Origin: Bacteroidales bacterium
GTDB lineage: Bacteria; Bacteroidota; Bacteroidia; Bacteroidales; UBA932
Direction: 5' to 3'
Length of the DNA stretch: 37,993 bases
Assembly: GCA_024398105.1 (NCBI GenBank)
Contig: JAKSJP010000025.1
Span: 1 to 37,993, forward strand
Made by a program: the position numbers and the translations under genes. The notes beneath the pieces were generated by a model. That model saw nothing but the letters and a program-made list of their open reading frames with translations, had not been told where the DNA came from and did not search any database. Positions within the stretch are counted from its first letter, which is position 1, and each line of letters opens with the position of its first letter. Below are positions 15,515 to 23,885 of the stretch, in pieces.

Positions 15515-17023
15515 ATGCGTCTGCTCGGTAAAGTGCTGGCAGCTGCCATGTCCATGGTGTGTACGACCGTACATGCCCAGCTGGACTCTGCTCGCACAGC
15601 CGCACTTGACCGCAACGTCGAGGCGTATGCCAAGGCCATCGAGGCCGAGAGCATCGCTACCAAGATCGAGGAGGTGGACTTCATGCTCTCCAGCTGCGAT
15701 GCAGGGGATGTGAGGAACCATGTCGCCATCAAGGCCTACGACTACTATCTGAATTCTCCGGTCATGGGAGATGAATCGGTCGCCGTCCATCTGACTGACA
15801 GCTGGTTCGTCCCTGGGAAGGCCTCATTTACCAATGACATAGACCTTATGAACGCGCGCATCTATGCGGAGTTCAACCGCAGGTCGCTCATCGGCTGTCC
15901 GGCTCCGTCCCTGAGGCTTCGCACCCCGGAGGACGTCGAAGTCGAGGCTCTCGGCCTCAGGGCAGACTCGCTTGCCGGTGGAAACAAGCGTCTGAGGGTA
16001 CTTTTCCTCTACGACACGGACTGCTCGAAGTGCCAGATGGAGACCATCCTTCTCCGCTCTATGTTCCGTCAGACCGACTATCCTATAGACTTCCTGGCTG
16101 TCTACACCGGAAGCAACAAGGACGCCTGGGACAGGTACCGTGCAGGCCAGTTCGCTTTCGAGCAGGGTGCCGAGCGTATCTATCATTACTGGGACCCGGA
16201 GATCACCTCGGATTTCCAGAGGAAGTACGGAGTCCTGCAGACGCCTAGGATGCTGCTTATCGCCAAAGATGGTACTGTCCTTGGTAGAAACCTTGATACT
16301 CAGGCTCTTATGAGCCTTCTTGAGATATATTCCACCGACAGGCCGCTGGACTATGGTGGCAAGCAGAGCATAGAGATGTTCTCTGCGCTTTTCCCTGAGA
16401 ACGACCCGAAGATGACGGCCGACAGCATCTCGAAGGTAGCTGACTATATAGCCAGGAGAACCCTGTCCGAGACCCGAGACACGGTCAACTTCCGTCAGCT
16501 TACGGGCGACCTCCTTTACTATCTCTCCGGCAAGAGGGGAGAGGCGTTCAGCTACGGTGCGGACCGCGTGGCACGTACCATGGTCCTTGACCGTCCCGAT
16601 GTCTGGACCTCGCAGGATGACAGCCTCAAGGTCGTCGGCCTTGCCCGGATGCTCAGCGATCTCGTCGCCAAGGCTCCGGTCGGCGGAAAGATTCCCGATG
16701 TCCGGGCCCATGGTACCATGATCACGCTCAAGGGCGAGACTTCGAAGGTCTGGAAACTGCGTCGTCTCCGTCAGGGGACATTTGTCCTTTTCCATACGAA
16801 GGGCTGTCAGATATGCCAGGCCGAGATCGCATCCGGTCGCCGGTTGGTCAGCGAAGGCCGTGCGAGGCTGCTTCTGATCGATATGGACGAGGTCTATGAC
16901 CGTGCTGACCAGGAGATGGAAAGCCTGATGGACGCGTTCGATCTTTCGTCTCTGCCGTTCCTTCTGGAGACTGGCAGGAAGGGAACGGTCGCGAGGAAAT
17001 ATTCCTCGCTTGTCGGAAAATAA
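15515..17023 (+). CDS. Secreted protein with two thioredoxin-like domains (DUF5106-like)
   Basis: A 502-residue exported protein. The signal peptide (1-21, cut after TTVHA) precedes a helical N-terminal region (about 22-125). The first thioredoxin-like fold (about 126-275) has CSKC at 170-173 and a likely cis-proline at P244. A helical spacer (about 280-385) is followed by a second thioredoxin-like fold (about 388-500) with CQIC at 431-434 and cis-proline P481. Both domains keep the elements of a redox-active CxxC site. Similar Bacteroidota proteins annotated DUF5106 or thioredoxin-like usually have one such site. The likely role is periplasmic disulphide exchange or reduction; the partner is unknown. 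It is the last gene of the lon-ung-coaD operon. The last codons contain a small palindrome, GAGGAAATATTCCTC. Confidence 0.75.
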   Translation: MRLLGKVLAAAMSMVCTTVHAQLDSARTAALDRNVEAYAKAIEAESIATKIEEVDFMLSSCDAGDVRNHVAIKAYDYYLNSPVMGDESVAVHLTDSWFVPGKASFTNDIDLMNARIYAEFNRRSLIGCPAPSLRLRTPEDVEVEALGLRADSLAGGNKRLRVLFLYDTDCSKCQMETILLRSMFRQTDYPIDFLAVYTGSNKDAWDRYRAGQFAFEQGAERIYHYWDPEITSDFQRKYGVLQTPRMLLIAKDGTVLGRNLDTQALMSLLEIYSTDRPLDYGGKQSIEMFSALFPENDPKMTADSISKVADYIARRTLSETRDTVNFRQLTGDLLYYLSGKRGEAFSYGADRVARTMVLDRPDVWTSQDDSLKVVGLARMLSDLVAKAPVGGKIPDVRAHGTMITLKGETSKVWKLRRLRQGTFVLFHTKGCQICQAEIASGRRLVSEGRARLLLIDMDEVYDRADQEMESLMDAFDLSSLPFLLETGRKGTVARKYSSLVGK

Positions 17024-17040
17024 AAATTGAATTATCTTTG
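17010..17040 (+). promoter_or_regulatory. Promoter of tRNA-Gln
   Basis: TTG at 17010-17012, 20 bases, then TATCTTTG at 17033-17040. This is a full Bacteroidota -33/-7 promoter ending 11 bases before the mature tRNA. The -33 element lies inside the last codons of the preceding gene. Confidence 0.78.
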
Positions 17041-17051
17041 CGCTACGGAAT

Positions 17052-17122
17052 TGAGGTATTGTGTAATGGCAGCACCAGGGATTTTGGTTCCCTTAGTCGG
17101 CGTTCGAATCGCCGTACCTCAA
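17052..17122 (+). tRNA. tRNA-Gln (anticodon TTG)
   Basis: A full cloverleaf of 71 nt: acceptor TGAGGTA/TACCTCA, D stem GTGT/GCAC, anticodon stem AGGGA/TCCCT with loop TTTTGGT (anticodon TTG, decoding CAA), T stem CGGCG/CGCCG with loop TTCGAAT, and discriminator A. CCA is not encoded (ACA follows), so it must be added. The next gene starts 19 bases downstream with no terminator between. Confidence 0.95.
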
Positions 17123-17141
17123 CAAATTTCCCATTTTAAAT

Positions 17142-17720
17142 ATGAAAGGAGCATTCGTTTTTCTGGCTGACGGTTTCGAAGAGACCGAAGCACTTGCTAC
17201 TCTTGACGTCCTGCGCAGAGGTGGCATGGAGGTAAGTACCGTATCAATCGATGAGGAAGGTCTGGTCACCAGTTCCCACGGCGTCACCGTCGCTGTCGAC
17301 AAGACCTGGTCTGACTTCATGCTGGATGCCCGTATGGGCGGAACAACCAAGGAGGATCTCCTTGTGTTCCCTGGCGGCATGCCTGGAACAAAGAACCTGG
17401 CCGGCTTTGACCTGCTGATGGACCTTATGGTGAAGCATTATGAGGAGGGTGGCTCCGTGGCTGCCATCTGCGCTGCACCTGGCCTTGTGGCTTCTCAGCT
17501 TCCTGGTCTGGAGGGAAAGAAATTCACCTGCTACGACGGATTCCAGGAGCATATGCTTGCAAAGGGCGCTGAATATGTGAAGGCTCCTGCAGTGGTCGAT
17601 GGAAACCTGATTACCGGAAGAGGTGCGGGAACCGCAATCGATTTCGGCCTCGCAATCCTCGGCCATGTCGTAAGTGAGGAGACTGCTGCGAAAGTCAGAC
17701 AGTCGATCATGCTTGACTAA
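17142..17720 (+). CDS. DJ-1/PfpI family protein (YajL/ThiJ-like)
   Basis: A 192-residue protein of the DJ-1/ThiJ/PfpI superfamily, cytosolic. Known members act in oxidative or carbonyl stress, as glyoxalase-type enzymes or chaperones. The reactive-cysteine nucleophile elbow is clear: C110 in VAAICAAPG. The N-terminal acidic residue motif DGFEETEA (10-17) supplies the glutamate that tunes this cysteine, and GRGAGTAIDFGL near the C-terminus is typical of YajL/DJ-1. It starts 19 bases after tRNA-Gln without its own visible promoter, so it is probably transcribed together with the tRNA. Its stop overlaps the convergent alr stop by four bases. Confidence 0.9.
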   Translation: MKGAFVFLADGFEETEALATLDVLRRGGMEVSTVSIDEEGLVTSSHGVTVAVDKTWSDFMLDARMGGTTKEDLLVFPGGMPGTKNLAGFDLLMDLMVKHYEEGGSVAAICAAPGLVASQLPGLEGKKFTCYDGFQEHMLAKGAEYVKAPAVVDGNLITGRGAGTAIDFGLAILGHVVSEETAAKVRQSIMLD

Positions 17721-18829
17721 TGTCTGATGACTATCCTCTCGATCCTTCGAGGGACTGATGTCATTATCTCATAAGGAATCGTACCAAGAAGACCTGCCAG
17801 CTCGGATGCTGTCGGGTCTTCTCCGAATATGGTGACAGTGTCTCCGACCTGTGCCTCCACGCCGGTGATGTCCAGCATGCACATGTCCATGCAGATGTTG
17901 CCTATGGTCGGTACTCTGTGTCCGTTGAGGGAGAATGAGGCCTTGCCTCTGCCAAGATGACGGTCGATTCCGTCTGCGTATCCTACCGGGATTGTCGCGA
18001 TGGTCGTTCCTTCAGGAGCGATCTTTCCCCAGCGGCCATAGCCTATGGTACCGTCTTCCTGGGTAAGGTGCTTGATCTGGAGGATCTTGCATTTGAGGGA
18101 CGCCACCGGAGCAAGCTTCACGCCCGGAAGCGCACTGATTCCGTAGATTCCGATGCCGAGACGGACCATGTCGAACTGGTACTGAGGGAATCTCTCGATG
18201 CCTGCCGAGTTGAGTATGTGGAACATAGGCTTGTAACCTATTCCATCCGAGAGCTTTCCTGCATTGCGCTGGAACATCTCTATCTGTCCGAGGGTGAAGT
18301 CATCCTCTTCCGGTACTTCCGCTACTGCCAGGTGGGAGTATGTCGACTTGACCTTGACGTATGGACAGTCCTTTAGGAAATCGATCAGCTCGTCAAGCTC
18401 GCTGTCCATGAACCCGAGCCTGTGCATTCCGGTGTCCATCTTGATGTGGACAGGGTAGTCCTTCATGCCTCTTTTCCTCAGCTCTTCGCAGAAGGCCTTG
18501 AGGGAGGTGAGGTTAGGGATTCCTGGTTCGAGACGGCTCTCTATGATCTCGGGGAAGAAGTCGGTTCCTGCCGTCAGGACGAGTATGGGGAGACTGATGC
18601 CGGCCTGCCTGAGTTCCATTCCTTCGACAGGATAGGCGACTGCAAGGTAGTCCGCTCCGGCCTGCTGCATCATCGCGGCGAACTCCACGGCGCCGTGACC
18701 ATAGGCATTGGCCTTGACGAGGACCAGCAGCTTTGTGCTGGACTCGAGCTTCGACCTGAAGTACCTATAGTTGACAAGACAGTTGGAGAGCCTGAGCTCC
18801 AGCCTTGAAAAGTCGTTCTCCTTCATCAT
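17717..18829 (-). CDS. alr: Alanine racemase
   Basis: A PLP enzyme that interconverts L- and D-alanine for peptidoglycan synthesis. It has 370 residues from ATG 18829, close to the family norm. The PLP lysine K39 is in LVLVKANAYGHG. The catalytic tyrosine region YGRWG lies in GTIGYGRWGKIAP, followed by IPVGYADG and GNICMDMCMLD. The frame extends three codons upstream to a TTG at 18838 that lies in a TACTTTTG -7 box, so an ATG at 18829 or 18826 is preferred. The gene stands alone and converges with the DJ-1 gene, sharing a four-base stop overlap. It lacks the MurF fusion seen in many Bacteroidales alr genes. Confidence 0.95.
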   Translation of the reverse strand: MMKENDFSRLELRLSNCLVNYRYFRSKLESSTKLLVLVKANAYGHGAVEFAAMMQQAGADYLAVAYPVEGMELRQAGISLPILVLTAGTDFFPEIIESRLEPGIPNLTSLKAFCEELRKRGMKDYPVHIKMDTGMHRLGFMDSELDELIDFLKDCPYVKVKSTYSHLAVAEVPEEDDFTLGQIEMFQRNAGKLSDGIGYKPMFHILNSAGIERFPQYQFDMVRLGIGIYGISALPGVKLAPVASLKCKILQIKHLTQEDGTIGYGRWGKIAPEGTTIATIPVGYADGIDRHLGRGKASFSLNGHRVPTIGNICMDMCMLDITGVEAQVGDTVTIFGEDPTASELAGLLGTIPYEIMTSVPRRIERIVIRH

Positions 18830-18835
18830 AGAGTA

Positions 18836-18843
18836 CAAAAGTA
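18836..18843 (-). promoter_or_regulatory. -7 box before alr (TACTTTTG)
   Basis: TACTTTTG on the minus strand matches TAnnTTTG and ends six bases before the alr ATG at 18829, so the mRNA would be leaderless or nearly so. No well-spaced TTG is present. Confidence 0.45.
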
Positions 18844-18946
18844 ATCAATATTGATGTAAAAGAGTAATCAAATCTGCCAAATTGTCTTCTTTCATCAATG
18901 GCACAACACTTGTTCAGTATAGAGATGAAACTTTAAACAGAAAATT

Positions 18947-19615
18947 ATGATTTGGTTAATAATGATCGCTGTGATGGTGCTCAGCTTCATCGTGCAGCAG
19001 ACTCTTCAGTCAAGGTTTGACAAGTACTCCAGAATCCGCAATGCCGGCGGCCTGACAGGCGCCGAAGTGGCAGAAAGGATGCTCAGGGAGAATGGTATCC
19101 ATGACGTACAGGTAGTCTCTATCGACGGAACCCTGACTGACCACTACAATCCTCAGACAAAGATGGTGAACCTCAGCAGGAACGTATACTACGGCAATTC
19201 TATCGCTGCGGCTGCCGTCGCTGCCCACGAGTGCGGCCACGTCCTCCAGCATGCGACAGGCTATGCTCCTCTGCGCATGCGTACGGCTCTCGTTCCTGTC
19301 GTGCAGTTCTCAAGTATGCTCGTGCAGTGGGTGCTTCTCGCGGGAGTCCTCCTGATCAATGTGTTCCCGAATCTCATCTGGCTTGGAATCGCACTCTTCG
19401 CGATGACTACTCTCTTCAGCATCGTGACCCTCCCTGTGGAGGTGAACGCCAGTGCAAGGGCGGTTGACTGGCTGACCACCAATAATGTGGCAGACTACGA
19501 GACCAGACCTCTAGCCATCGATGCGCTGAAGTGGGCCGCATATACCTATTTCATCGCCGCCATCGGCTCGATTGCAACATTGATCTACTACATAACCCTC
19601 GCGAACAGGCGTTAG
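18947..19615 (+). CDS. Membrane zinc metallopeptidase (YugP-like, PF04298)
   Basis: A 222-residue membrane protein of the YugP/Zn_peptidase_2 family. An N-terminal helix (1-17) is followed by a soluble stretch containing the zinc motif HECGH at 94-98 (E95 catalytic), then hydrophobic segments at about 117-137, 140-160 and 196-216. Family members are putative membrane-bound neutral metallopeptidases with unknown substrates. The start ATGATTTGG follows an A/T-rich region. The gene stands alone and is closed by a terminator 25 bases after its stop. Confidence 0.85.
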   Translation: MIWLIMIAVMVLSFIVQQTLQSRFDKYSRIRNAGGLTGAEVAERMLRENGIHDVQVVSIDGTLTDHYNPQTKMVNLSRNVYYGNSIAAAAVAAHECGHVLQHATGYAPLRMRTALVPVVQFSSMLVQWVLLAGVLLINVFPNLIWLGIALFAMTTLFSIVTLPVEVNASARAVDWLTTNNVADYETRPLAIDALKWAAYTYFIAAIGSIATLIYYITLANRR

Positions 19616-19639
19616 GTGTACGAGATAATATTGAAAATG

Positions 19640-19666
19640 AGGTCGACCGGATGGTCGGCCTTTTTT
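19640..19666 (+). terminator. Intrinsic terminator after the zinc metallopeptidase gene
   Basis: AGGTCGACC (19640-19648), loop GGAT, GGTCGGCC (19653-19660), then six T. The stem is eight base pairs including one G-U. Confidence 0.88.
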
Positions 19667-19667
19667 G

Positions 19668-19739
19668 ACGGAAAGACCTCCAGAACAAGGGTGACATTTT
19701 CCAAAGTTCTTTGGAGCCCGGTTCCGGAGGTCTTTCTGT
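19668..19739. repeat. 72-bp imperfect palindrome between convergent genes
   Basis: The left arm (19668-19686, ACGGAAAGACCTCCAGAAC) and the reverse complement of the right arm (19721-19739) match at 17 of 19 positions. Inside are GGG/CCC and a second hairpin CCAAAG-tt-CTTTGG. The element starts one base after the T run of the preceding terminator and ends 18 bases before the guaA stop. It has no T run on either side, so it is not a plain terminator. It could be a miniature inverted-repeat element, a REP-like sequence, or an mRNA 3'-end structure for guaA. Confidence 0.6.
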
Positions 19740-19757
19740 TTCTTATGGTCTGGAGTA

Positions 19758-21341
19758 TTACTCCCACTCGATTGTTGCAGGCGGTTTTGACGAGATGTCA
19801 TAGACTACGCGGTTGACTCCGCGTACCTTGTTGATGATCTCGTTGCTGACGTCAGCGAGGAAGTCGTATGGGAAGTGGAACCAGTCGGCTGTCATGGCGT
19901 CGGTTGAGACGACAGCTCTGAGGGCAACCGGGTTCTCGTATGTACGCTCATCACCCATGACACCTACGCTCTTGATAGGGAGGAGGATGACTCCTGCCTG
20001 CCAGATAGCCTCATAGAGGTTCTTTGCCTCATAGCGTGGGTCAGCGGCTGAAGGAAGATGCAGCGCTGTGCAGTCGTAGTTGCGGAGACCCTTGATATAG
20101 ATGTCATCTGCCTCGCGGAGCACTCTGAGCTTCTCTTCGGTGATGTCGCCGATGATTCTGATTGCGAGTGACGGTCCTGGGAAAGGATGTCTTCCGACAA
20201 GCTCATCCTTGATGCCGAGAGCCTTGCCGACTCTTCTGACCTCGTCCTTGAAGAGCATTCTGAGAGGCTCTACGATCTTGAGGTTCATCTTCTCAGGAAG
20301 ACCGCCCACGTTGTGGTGAGACTTGATCTTGCTTGCTACACCTGGTATGCCGGCAGACTCGATCACGTCCGGGTAGATGGTACCCTGTGCGAGCCATCTT
20401 GCGCCTTCGATCTTCTTGGCGTAGCTGTCGAAAGTCTCGACGAAAAGCTTGCCGATGATCTTTCTCTTGGCCTCAGGCTCTGTGACGCCTGCGAGTGCCT
20501 CGAGGAATTCCTTTGAAGCGTCCGCGCCGATGACGTTGAGACCCATGTCCTGATATGACTCCATCACATCCTCGAACTCGTTCTTCCTGAGAAGACCGTT
20601 GTTCACGAAGATACATGTGAGGTTGTGTCCGATAGCCTTGTTGAGGAGCACTGCCGCCACGGTAGAGTCAACTCCGCCGCTGAGGCCGAGGATGACCTTG
20701 TCGTTGCCTACTGTGTCCTGGAGAGCCTTGACGGTCGTGTCGATGAATGACTCTGATGTCCAGTCGCCCTTGCATCCGCAGATGCCGAGCGCGAAGTTTG
20801 CGAGAAGCTTGCTTCCCTCGATGGTGTGGAATACTTCCGGATGGAACTGGACGGCATAGGTAGGCTCGCCGATGAACCTGTAGGCCGCATTCTCTACATC
20901 GGCTGTCGATGCGAGGATCTCAGTGTTTTCAGGAAGTCTTGAGATGGTGTCTCCGTGAGACATCCAGACCTGTGTGTGGTCTGTCATACCCTTGAGAAGC
21001 TCAGAATCCTTCTTGGTGATGTCAAGAATGGCTCTGCCGTACTCTCTTGCGATTGAACCTTCAACAGCGCCTCCGTTCTTCTGTGCAAGGTACTGGGCAC
21101 CATAGCAGATTCCGAGAACAGGAAGCTTTCCCTTGATCTCGGTAAGGTCCATCTGAGGTGCGTTCTCGTCTCTTACAGAACAAGGGCTTCCTGAGAGGAT
21201 GACACCCTTGATGTCAGGGGTGATCTGAGGAACCTTGTTGAATGGAACGATCTCGCAATAGACGTTAAGCTCTCTGAGTCGGCGGCCGATCAGCTGTGTC
21301 AGCTGAGAACCGCAATCCAGAATGATAATTTTTTCAGTCAT
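19758..21341 (-). CDS. guaA: GMP synthase (glutamine-hydrolysing)
   Basis: It aminates XMP to GMP using glutamine and ATP. At 527 residues it matches the family length. The N-terminal class I glutamine amidotransferase domain has nucleophile C79 in GICYGAQYL and the His/Glu pair in [10 protein letters not shown]. The ATP-pyrophosphatase domain has the P-loop LSGGVDSTV, and the C-terminal dimerisation domain ends PPATIEWE, the usual GuaA terminus. The frame opens at 21383, but a TATTTTTG -7 box at 21361-21368 lies inside that extension, so ATG 21341 ([13 protein letters not shown]) is the start. Confidence 0.97.
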   Translation of the reverse strand: MTEKIIILDCGSQLTQLIGRRLRELNVYCEIVPFNKVPQITPDIKGVILSGSPCSVRDENAPQMDLTEIKGKLPVLGICYGAQYLAQKNGGAVEGSIAREYGRAILDITKKDSELLKGMTDHTQVWMSHGDTISRLPENTEILASTADVENAAYRFIGEPTYAVQFHPEVFHTIEGSKLLANFALGICGCKGDWTSESFIDTTVKALQDTVGNDKVILGLSGGVDSTVAAVLLNKAIGHNLTCIFVNNGLLRKNEFEDVMESYQDMGLNVIGADASKEFLEALAGVTEPEAKRKIIGKLFVETFDSYAKKIEGARWLAQGTIYPDVIESAGIPGVASKIKSHHNVGGLPEKMNLKIVEPLRMLFKDEVRRVGKALGIKDELVGRHPFPGPSLAIRIIGDITEEKLRVLREADDIYIKGLRNYDCTALHLPSAADPRYEAKNLYEAIWQAGVILLPIKSVGVMGDERTYENPVALRAVVSTDAMTADWFHFPYDFLADVSNEIINKVRGVNRVVYDISSKPPATIEWE

Positions 21342-21360
21342 TGAATTTGAGATTGTCCTA

Positions 21361-21368
21361 CAAAAATA
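21361..21368 (-). promoter_or_regulatory. -7 box of guaA (TATTTTTG)
   Basis: TATTTTTG on the minus strand matches TAnnTTTG and ends 19 bases before the guaA ATG. It lies 33 bases from the plus-strand bipA box, a divergent promoter pair. The -33 element is unclear. Confidence 0.5.
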
Positions 21369-21401
21369 AGCCAAATTCTTCATATTTTTAGTTAGTTTCA
21401 G

Positions 21402-21409
21402 TAATTTTG
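21402..21409 (+). promoter_or_regulatory. -7 box of bipA (TAATTTTG)
   Basis: TAATTTTG matches TAnnTTTG and ends 28 bases before the bipA ATG. No TTG is found at the expected distance. Confidence 0.5.
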
Positions 21410-21437
21410 CAAGATTTTATAGATAAGCATAGGAAAT

Positions 21438-23243
21438 ATGGAAATTAGGAATATAGCGATCATCGCGCATGTCGACCATGGCAAGACCACTCTCGTGGAC
21501 AGGATGATCTACCAGGCAGACCTCGTGAGGAAGCCTGAGAACCTCGGGGAACTCATCCTCGACAACAACGACCTCGAAAGGGAAAGAGGCATCACTATTC
21601 TCGCAAAGAATGTATCAGTCATATACAAGGGTGTAAAGATCAACATCATCGATACTCCAGGCCATAGCGACTTCGGAGGTGAGGTGGAGCGTGTGCTCAA
21701 CATGGCAGACGGCGTGCTCCTTCTCGTGGACGCGTTCGAGGGATGCATGCCTCAGACACGTTTCGTGCTCCAGAAGGCTCTCGAGCTCGGAAAGAAGCCT
21801 ATCGTGGTAGTGAACAAGGTGGACAAGACCAACTGCCGTCCGGATGAGGTCCAGGAGGAAGTGTTCGACCTTATGTTCAATCTCGGAGCTACCGAGGATC
21901 AGCTCGACTTCAAGACAATCTACGGAAGTGCAAAGCAGGGCTGGATGTCAGAGGACTGGCAGGCTCCTACAGACAACATCACTCCGCTCCTTGACGCCAT
22001 CCTCGACGTGATCCCGGCTCCAGAAGTGGTCGAAGGTACCCCTCAGATGCTTATCTCTTCTCTCGAGTACTCGCCATACGTAGGACGTATCGCAGTCGGC
22101 AGGCTTACCAGAGGATCCCTCAGGACCGGCATGAACGTCAGCCTCTGCAAGAGATATGACATCGTCGAGAAGCAGAAGATCAAGCAGCTCATGAGCTTCG
22201 ACGGCCTCGGAAAGAAGAATGTGGACGAAGTCCTCTGCGGTGACATCTGCGCCGTGGTCGGAATCGAAGGCTTCGAGATCGGCGACACCATCGCTGACTT
22301 CGAGAATCCGGAGGCGCTCCCACCTATCGCGGTGGATGAACCTACCATGAGCATGGTGTTCACGATCAACAACTCTCCGTTCTTCGGAAAGGACGGCAAG
22401 TTCGTGACTTCAAGACATATCAAGGACCGCCTCGACAGGGAACTTGAGAAGAACCTCGCCCTCAGGGTGAAGCCAGGCCTCAATGCCGATTCGTTCGTAG
22501 TGTTCGGACGTGGTGTCCTCCATCTTTCCGTACTTATCGAGACCATGCGCCGCGAGGGCTTCGAGCTCCAGGTCGGCCAGCCTAAGGTCCTCGACAAGAC
22601 CATCAACGGCCAGCGCTGCGAGCCTATCGAGGAACTCTCGATCGAGGTCCCTGAGGCATTCGTAGGTGCGGCCATCGAGCTTTCTACACGCCGCAAGGGC
22701 GCGCTTCTCAGGATGGAGCCGAGAGGAGACAGGACGCTTCTCGAGTTCGAGATCCCGACCAGAGGTCTCATGGGACTCAGGAGCAACCTCCTTACAGCAT
22801 CCCAGGGAGAGGCTGTGGTCGCTCACAGATTCAAGGAATATCAGCCTTTCAAGGGCGAGATCGAAAGCAGGACCAACGGCTCCCTCGTATCTCTCGAGAC
22901 CGGTGAGGCTATCGCATACTCGATGAACAAGCTTCTTGACCGTGGCCGTTTCTTCGTGGATCCGGGCGAGCCTATCTATGGCGGCCAGGTAGTAGGTGAG
23001 CACACCAGGGACTTCGACCTCAATGTCAACATCTGCAAGACGAAGAAGCTTACCAACGTGCGTGCAGCGGGCAGCGACGAGAAGGTCGCACTCCCTCCTC
23101 CGATCAAGTTCTCTCTCGAGGAAGCGCTCGAGTACATCCAGGACGATGAGCTCGTCGAGGTGACTCCTCACTCAATGCGAATCCGCAAGATTCTGCTTGA
23201 TCCGCTTGACAGAAAGAGAAAAAGCGACAGAGAAAATTGTTAA
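21438..23243 (+). CDS. typA: Translational GTPase BipA/TypA
   Basis: A ribosome-associated GTPase of the EF-G/LepA group, needed for 50S assembly and growth under stress. It has 601 residues, the usual length. G1 HVDHGKTT is at residues 11-18, followed by the G2 region ERERGITILAKN, G3 DTPGHSDFGGEVERV and G4 NKVDK. The EF-G-like domains II, III and V follow, then the BipA-specific C-terminal domain (about 480-590, with GQVVGEHTRDFDLNVNICKTKKLTNVRAAG). The stop codon overlaps the promoter of yceD, so the next gene has its own control. Confidence 0.97.
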   Translation: MEIRNIAIIAHVDHGKTTLVDRMIYQADLVRKPENLGELILDNNDLERERGITILAKNVSVIYKGVKINIIDTPGHSDFGGEVERVLNMADGVLLLVDAFEGCMPQTRFVLQKALELGKKPIVVVNKVDKTNCRPDEVQEEVFDLMFNLGATEDQLDFKTIYGSAKQGWMSEDWQAPTDNITPLLDAILDVIPAPEVVEGTPQMLISSLEYSPYVGRIAVGRLTRGSLRTGMNVSLCKRYDIVEKQKIKQLMSFDGLGKKNVDEVLCGDICAVVGIEGFEIGDTIADFENPEALPPIAVDEPTMSMVFTINNSPFFGKDGKFVTSRHIKDRLDRELEKNLALRVKPGLNADSFVVFGRGVLHLSVLIETMRREGFELQVGQPKVLDKTINGQRCEPIEELSIEVPEAFVGAAIELSTRRKGALLRMEPRGDRTLLEFEIPTRGLMGLRSNLLTASQGEAVVAHRFKEYQPFKGEIESRTNGSLVSLETGEAIAYSMNKLLDRGRFFVDPGEPIYGGQVVGEHTRDFDLNVNICKTKKLTNVRAAGSDEKVALPPPIKFSLEEALEYIQDDELVEVTPHSMRIRKILLDPLDRKRKSDRENC

Positions 23244-23266
23244 TCCAAAAGTTTTTTGTAACTTTG
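23237..23266 (+). promoter_or_regulatory. Promoter of yceD-rpmF
   Basis: TTG at 23237-23239, 19 bases, TAACTTTG at 23259-23266: a full -33/-7 Bacteroidota promoter. The -33 element sits in the final codons of bipA. It fixes the yceD start at ATG 23293, because the longer frame from 23197 would start upstream of the promoter. Confidence 0.8.
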
Positions 23267-23292
23267 CAACCCTTAAATCTGTTAATAGGCTT

Positions 23293-23841
23293 ATGAATGA
23301 AGATTTTTTGATCCCTCTTAATGGATTGAGTGCTGGGAAACTTAGTTTTCAATGGCATGTCGGGAAAGAGTTCTTTGTCAGTTTTGGCGATTCAGATATC
23401 ATTGACGCACAGATAGTTGCGAATGTCTCAGTAGAGAAGTCCGGCAACTATATCGGAGTCAACTGCGCATTGGACGGCAAGCTCGTCGTACCTTGTGACA
23501 GATGCCTTGAGGACCTGGACATCCCGGTCTCTGAGATGGTAAGACTCAGCGTGAAGTTCGGCAGCGAGCCTTCTGATCCTTCGGTCGCAAGCATGACCGA
23601 GGACGAAAGGGAGGTCGTCTATCTCTCCGCAGAAGAGGCGTCGATGGACATGGCACAGATAATCTATGATTATTCTATGCTTGCGATTCCGCTCCAGAGG
23701 GTCCACGAGGACGGCGAATGCAACCCTGAGGCGATCAAGTATCTGACGTCAGACGCTGATTTGGAGAAGGTCGTCGAGACCTCTACTCAGAACTCTGAGA
23801 ACAACCCTTTTGCTGCCCTTAAGGGATTGTTCGACAACTGA
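23293..23841 (+). CDS. yceD: YceD family protein (DUF177), L32-associated
   Basis: A 182-residue DUF177/YceD protein. This family is almost always encoded just before rpmF and is linked to 23S rRNA metabolism and accumulation; its precise biochemical role is open. The family signature, a Cys pair in the middle of the chain, is seen as VPCDRCLEDLDIPV (about residues 74-87). An acidic stretch DEREVVYLSAEEASMDMAQIIYDY follows, with FAALKGLFDN at the end. The start follows from the promoter at 23237-23266. L32 follows 44 bases downstream. Confidence 0.9.
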   Translation: MNEDFLIPLNGLSAGKLSFQWHVGKEFFVSFGDSDIIDAQIVANVSVEKSGNYIGVNCALDGKLVVPCDRCLEDLDIPVSEMVRLSVKFGSEPSDPSVASMTEDEREVVYLSAEEASMDMAQIIYDYSMLAIPLQRVHEDGECNPEAIKYLTSDADLEKVVETSTQNSENNPFAALKGLFDN

Positions 23842-23885
23842 TGACAGGGCAGGGGCTGAAAATAAAAATTTAAAATATATAAACA

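Noticed and set aside
15824-16795. Minus-strand frame of 323 codons opposite the thioredoxin-like gene
   Set aside because: Translation is of low complexity with no motif; the plus-strand frame has a signal peptide and two CxxC sites.
21342-21383. 14-codon N-terminal extension of GuaA
   Set aside because: A -7 box lies inside it, and GuaA normally starts close to the [10 protein letters not shown] strand.
22410-23171. Minus-strand frame of 253 codons opposite bipA
   Set aside because: It is a shadow of the conserved GTPase frame with no recognisable product.
23197-23292. 32-codon N-terminal extension of YceD
   Set aside because: The promoter -33/-7 elements lie inside this segment and it overlaps the end of bipA, so translation should start at 23293.
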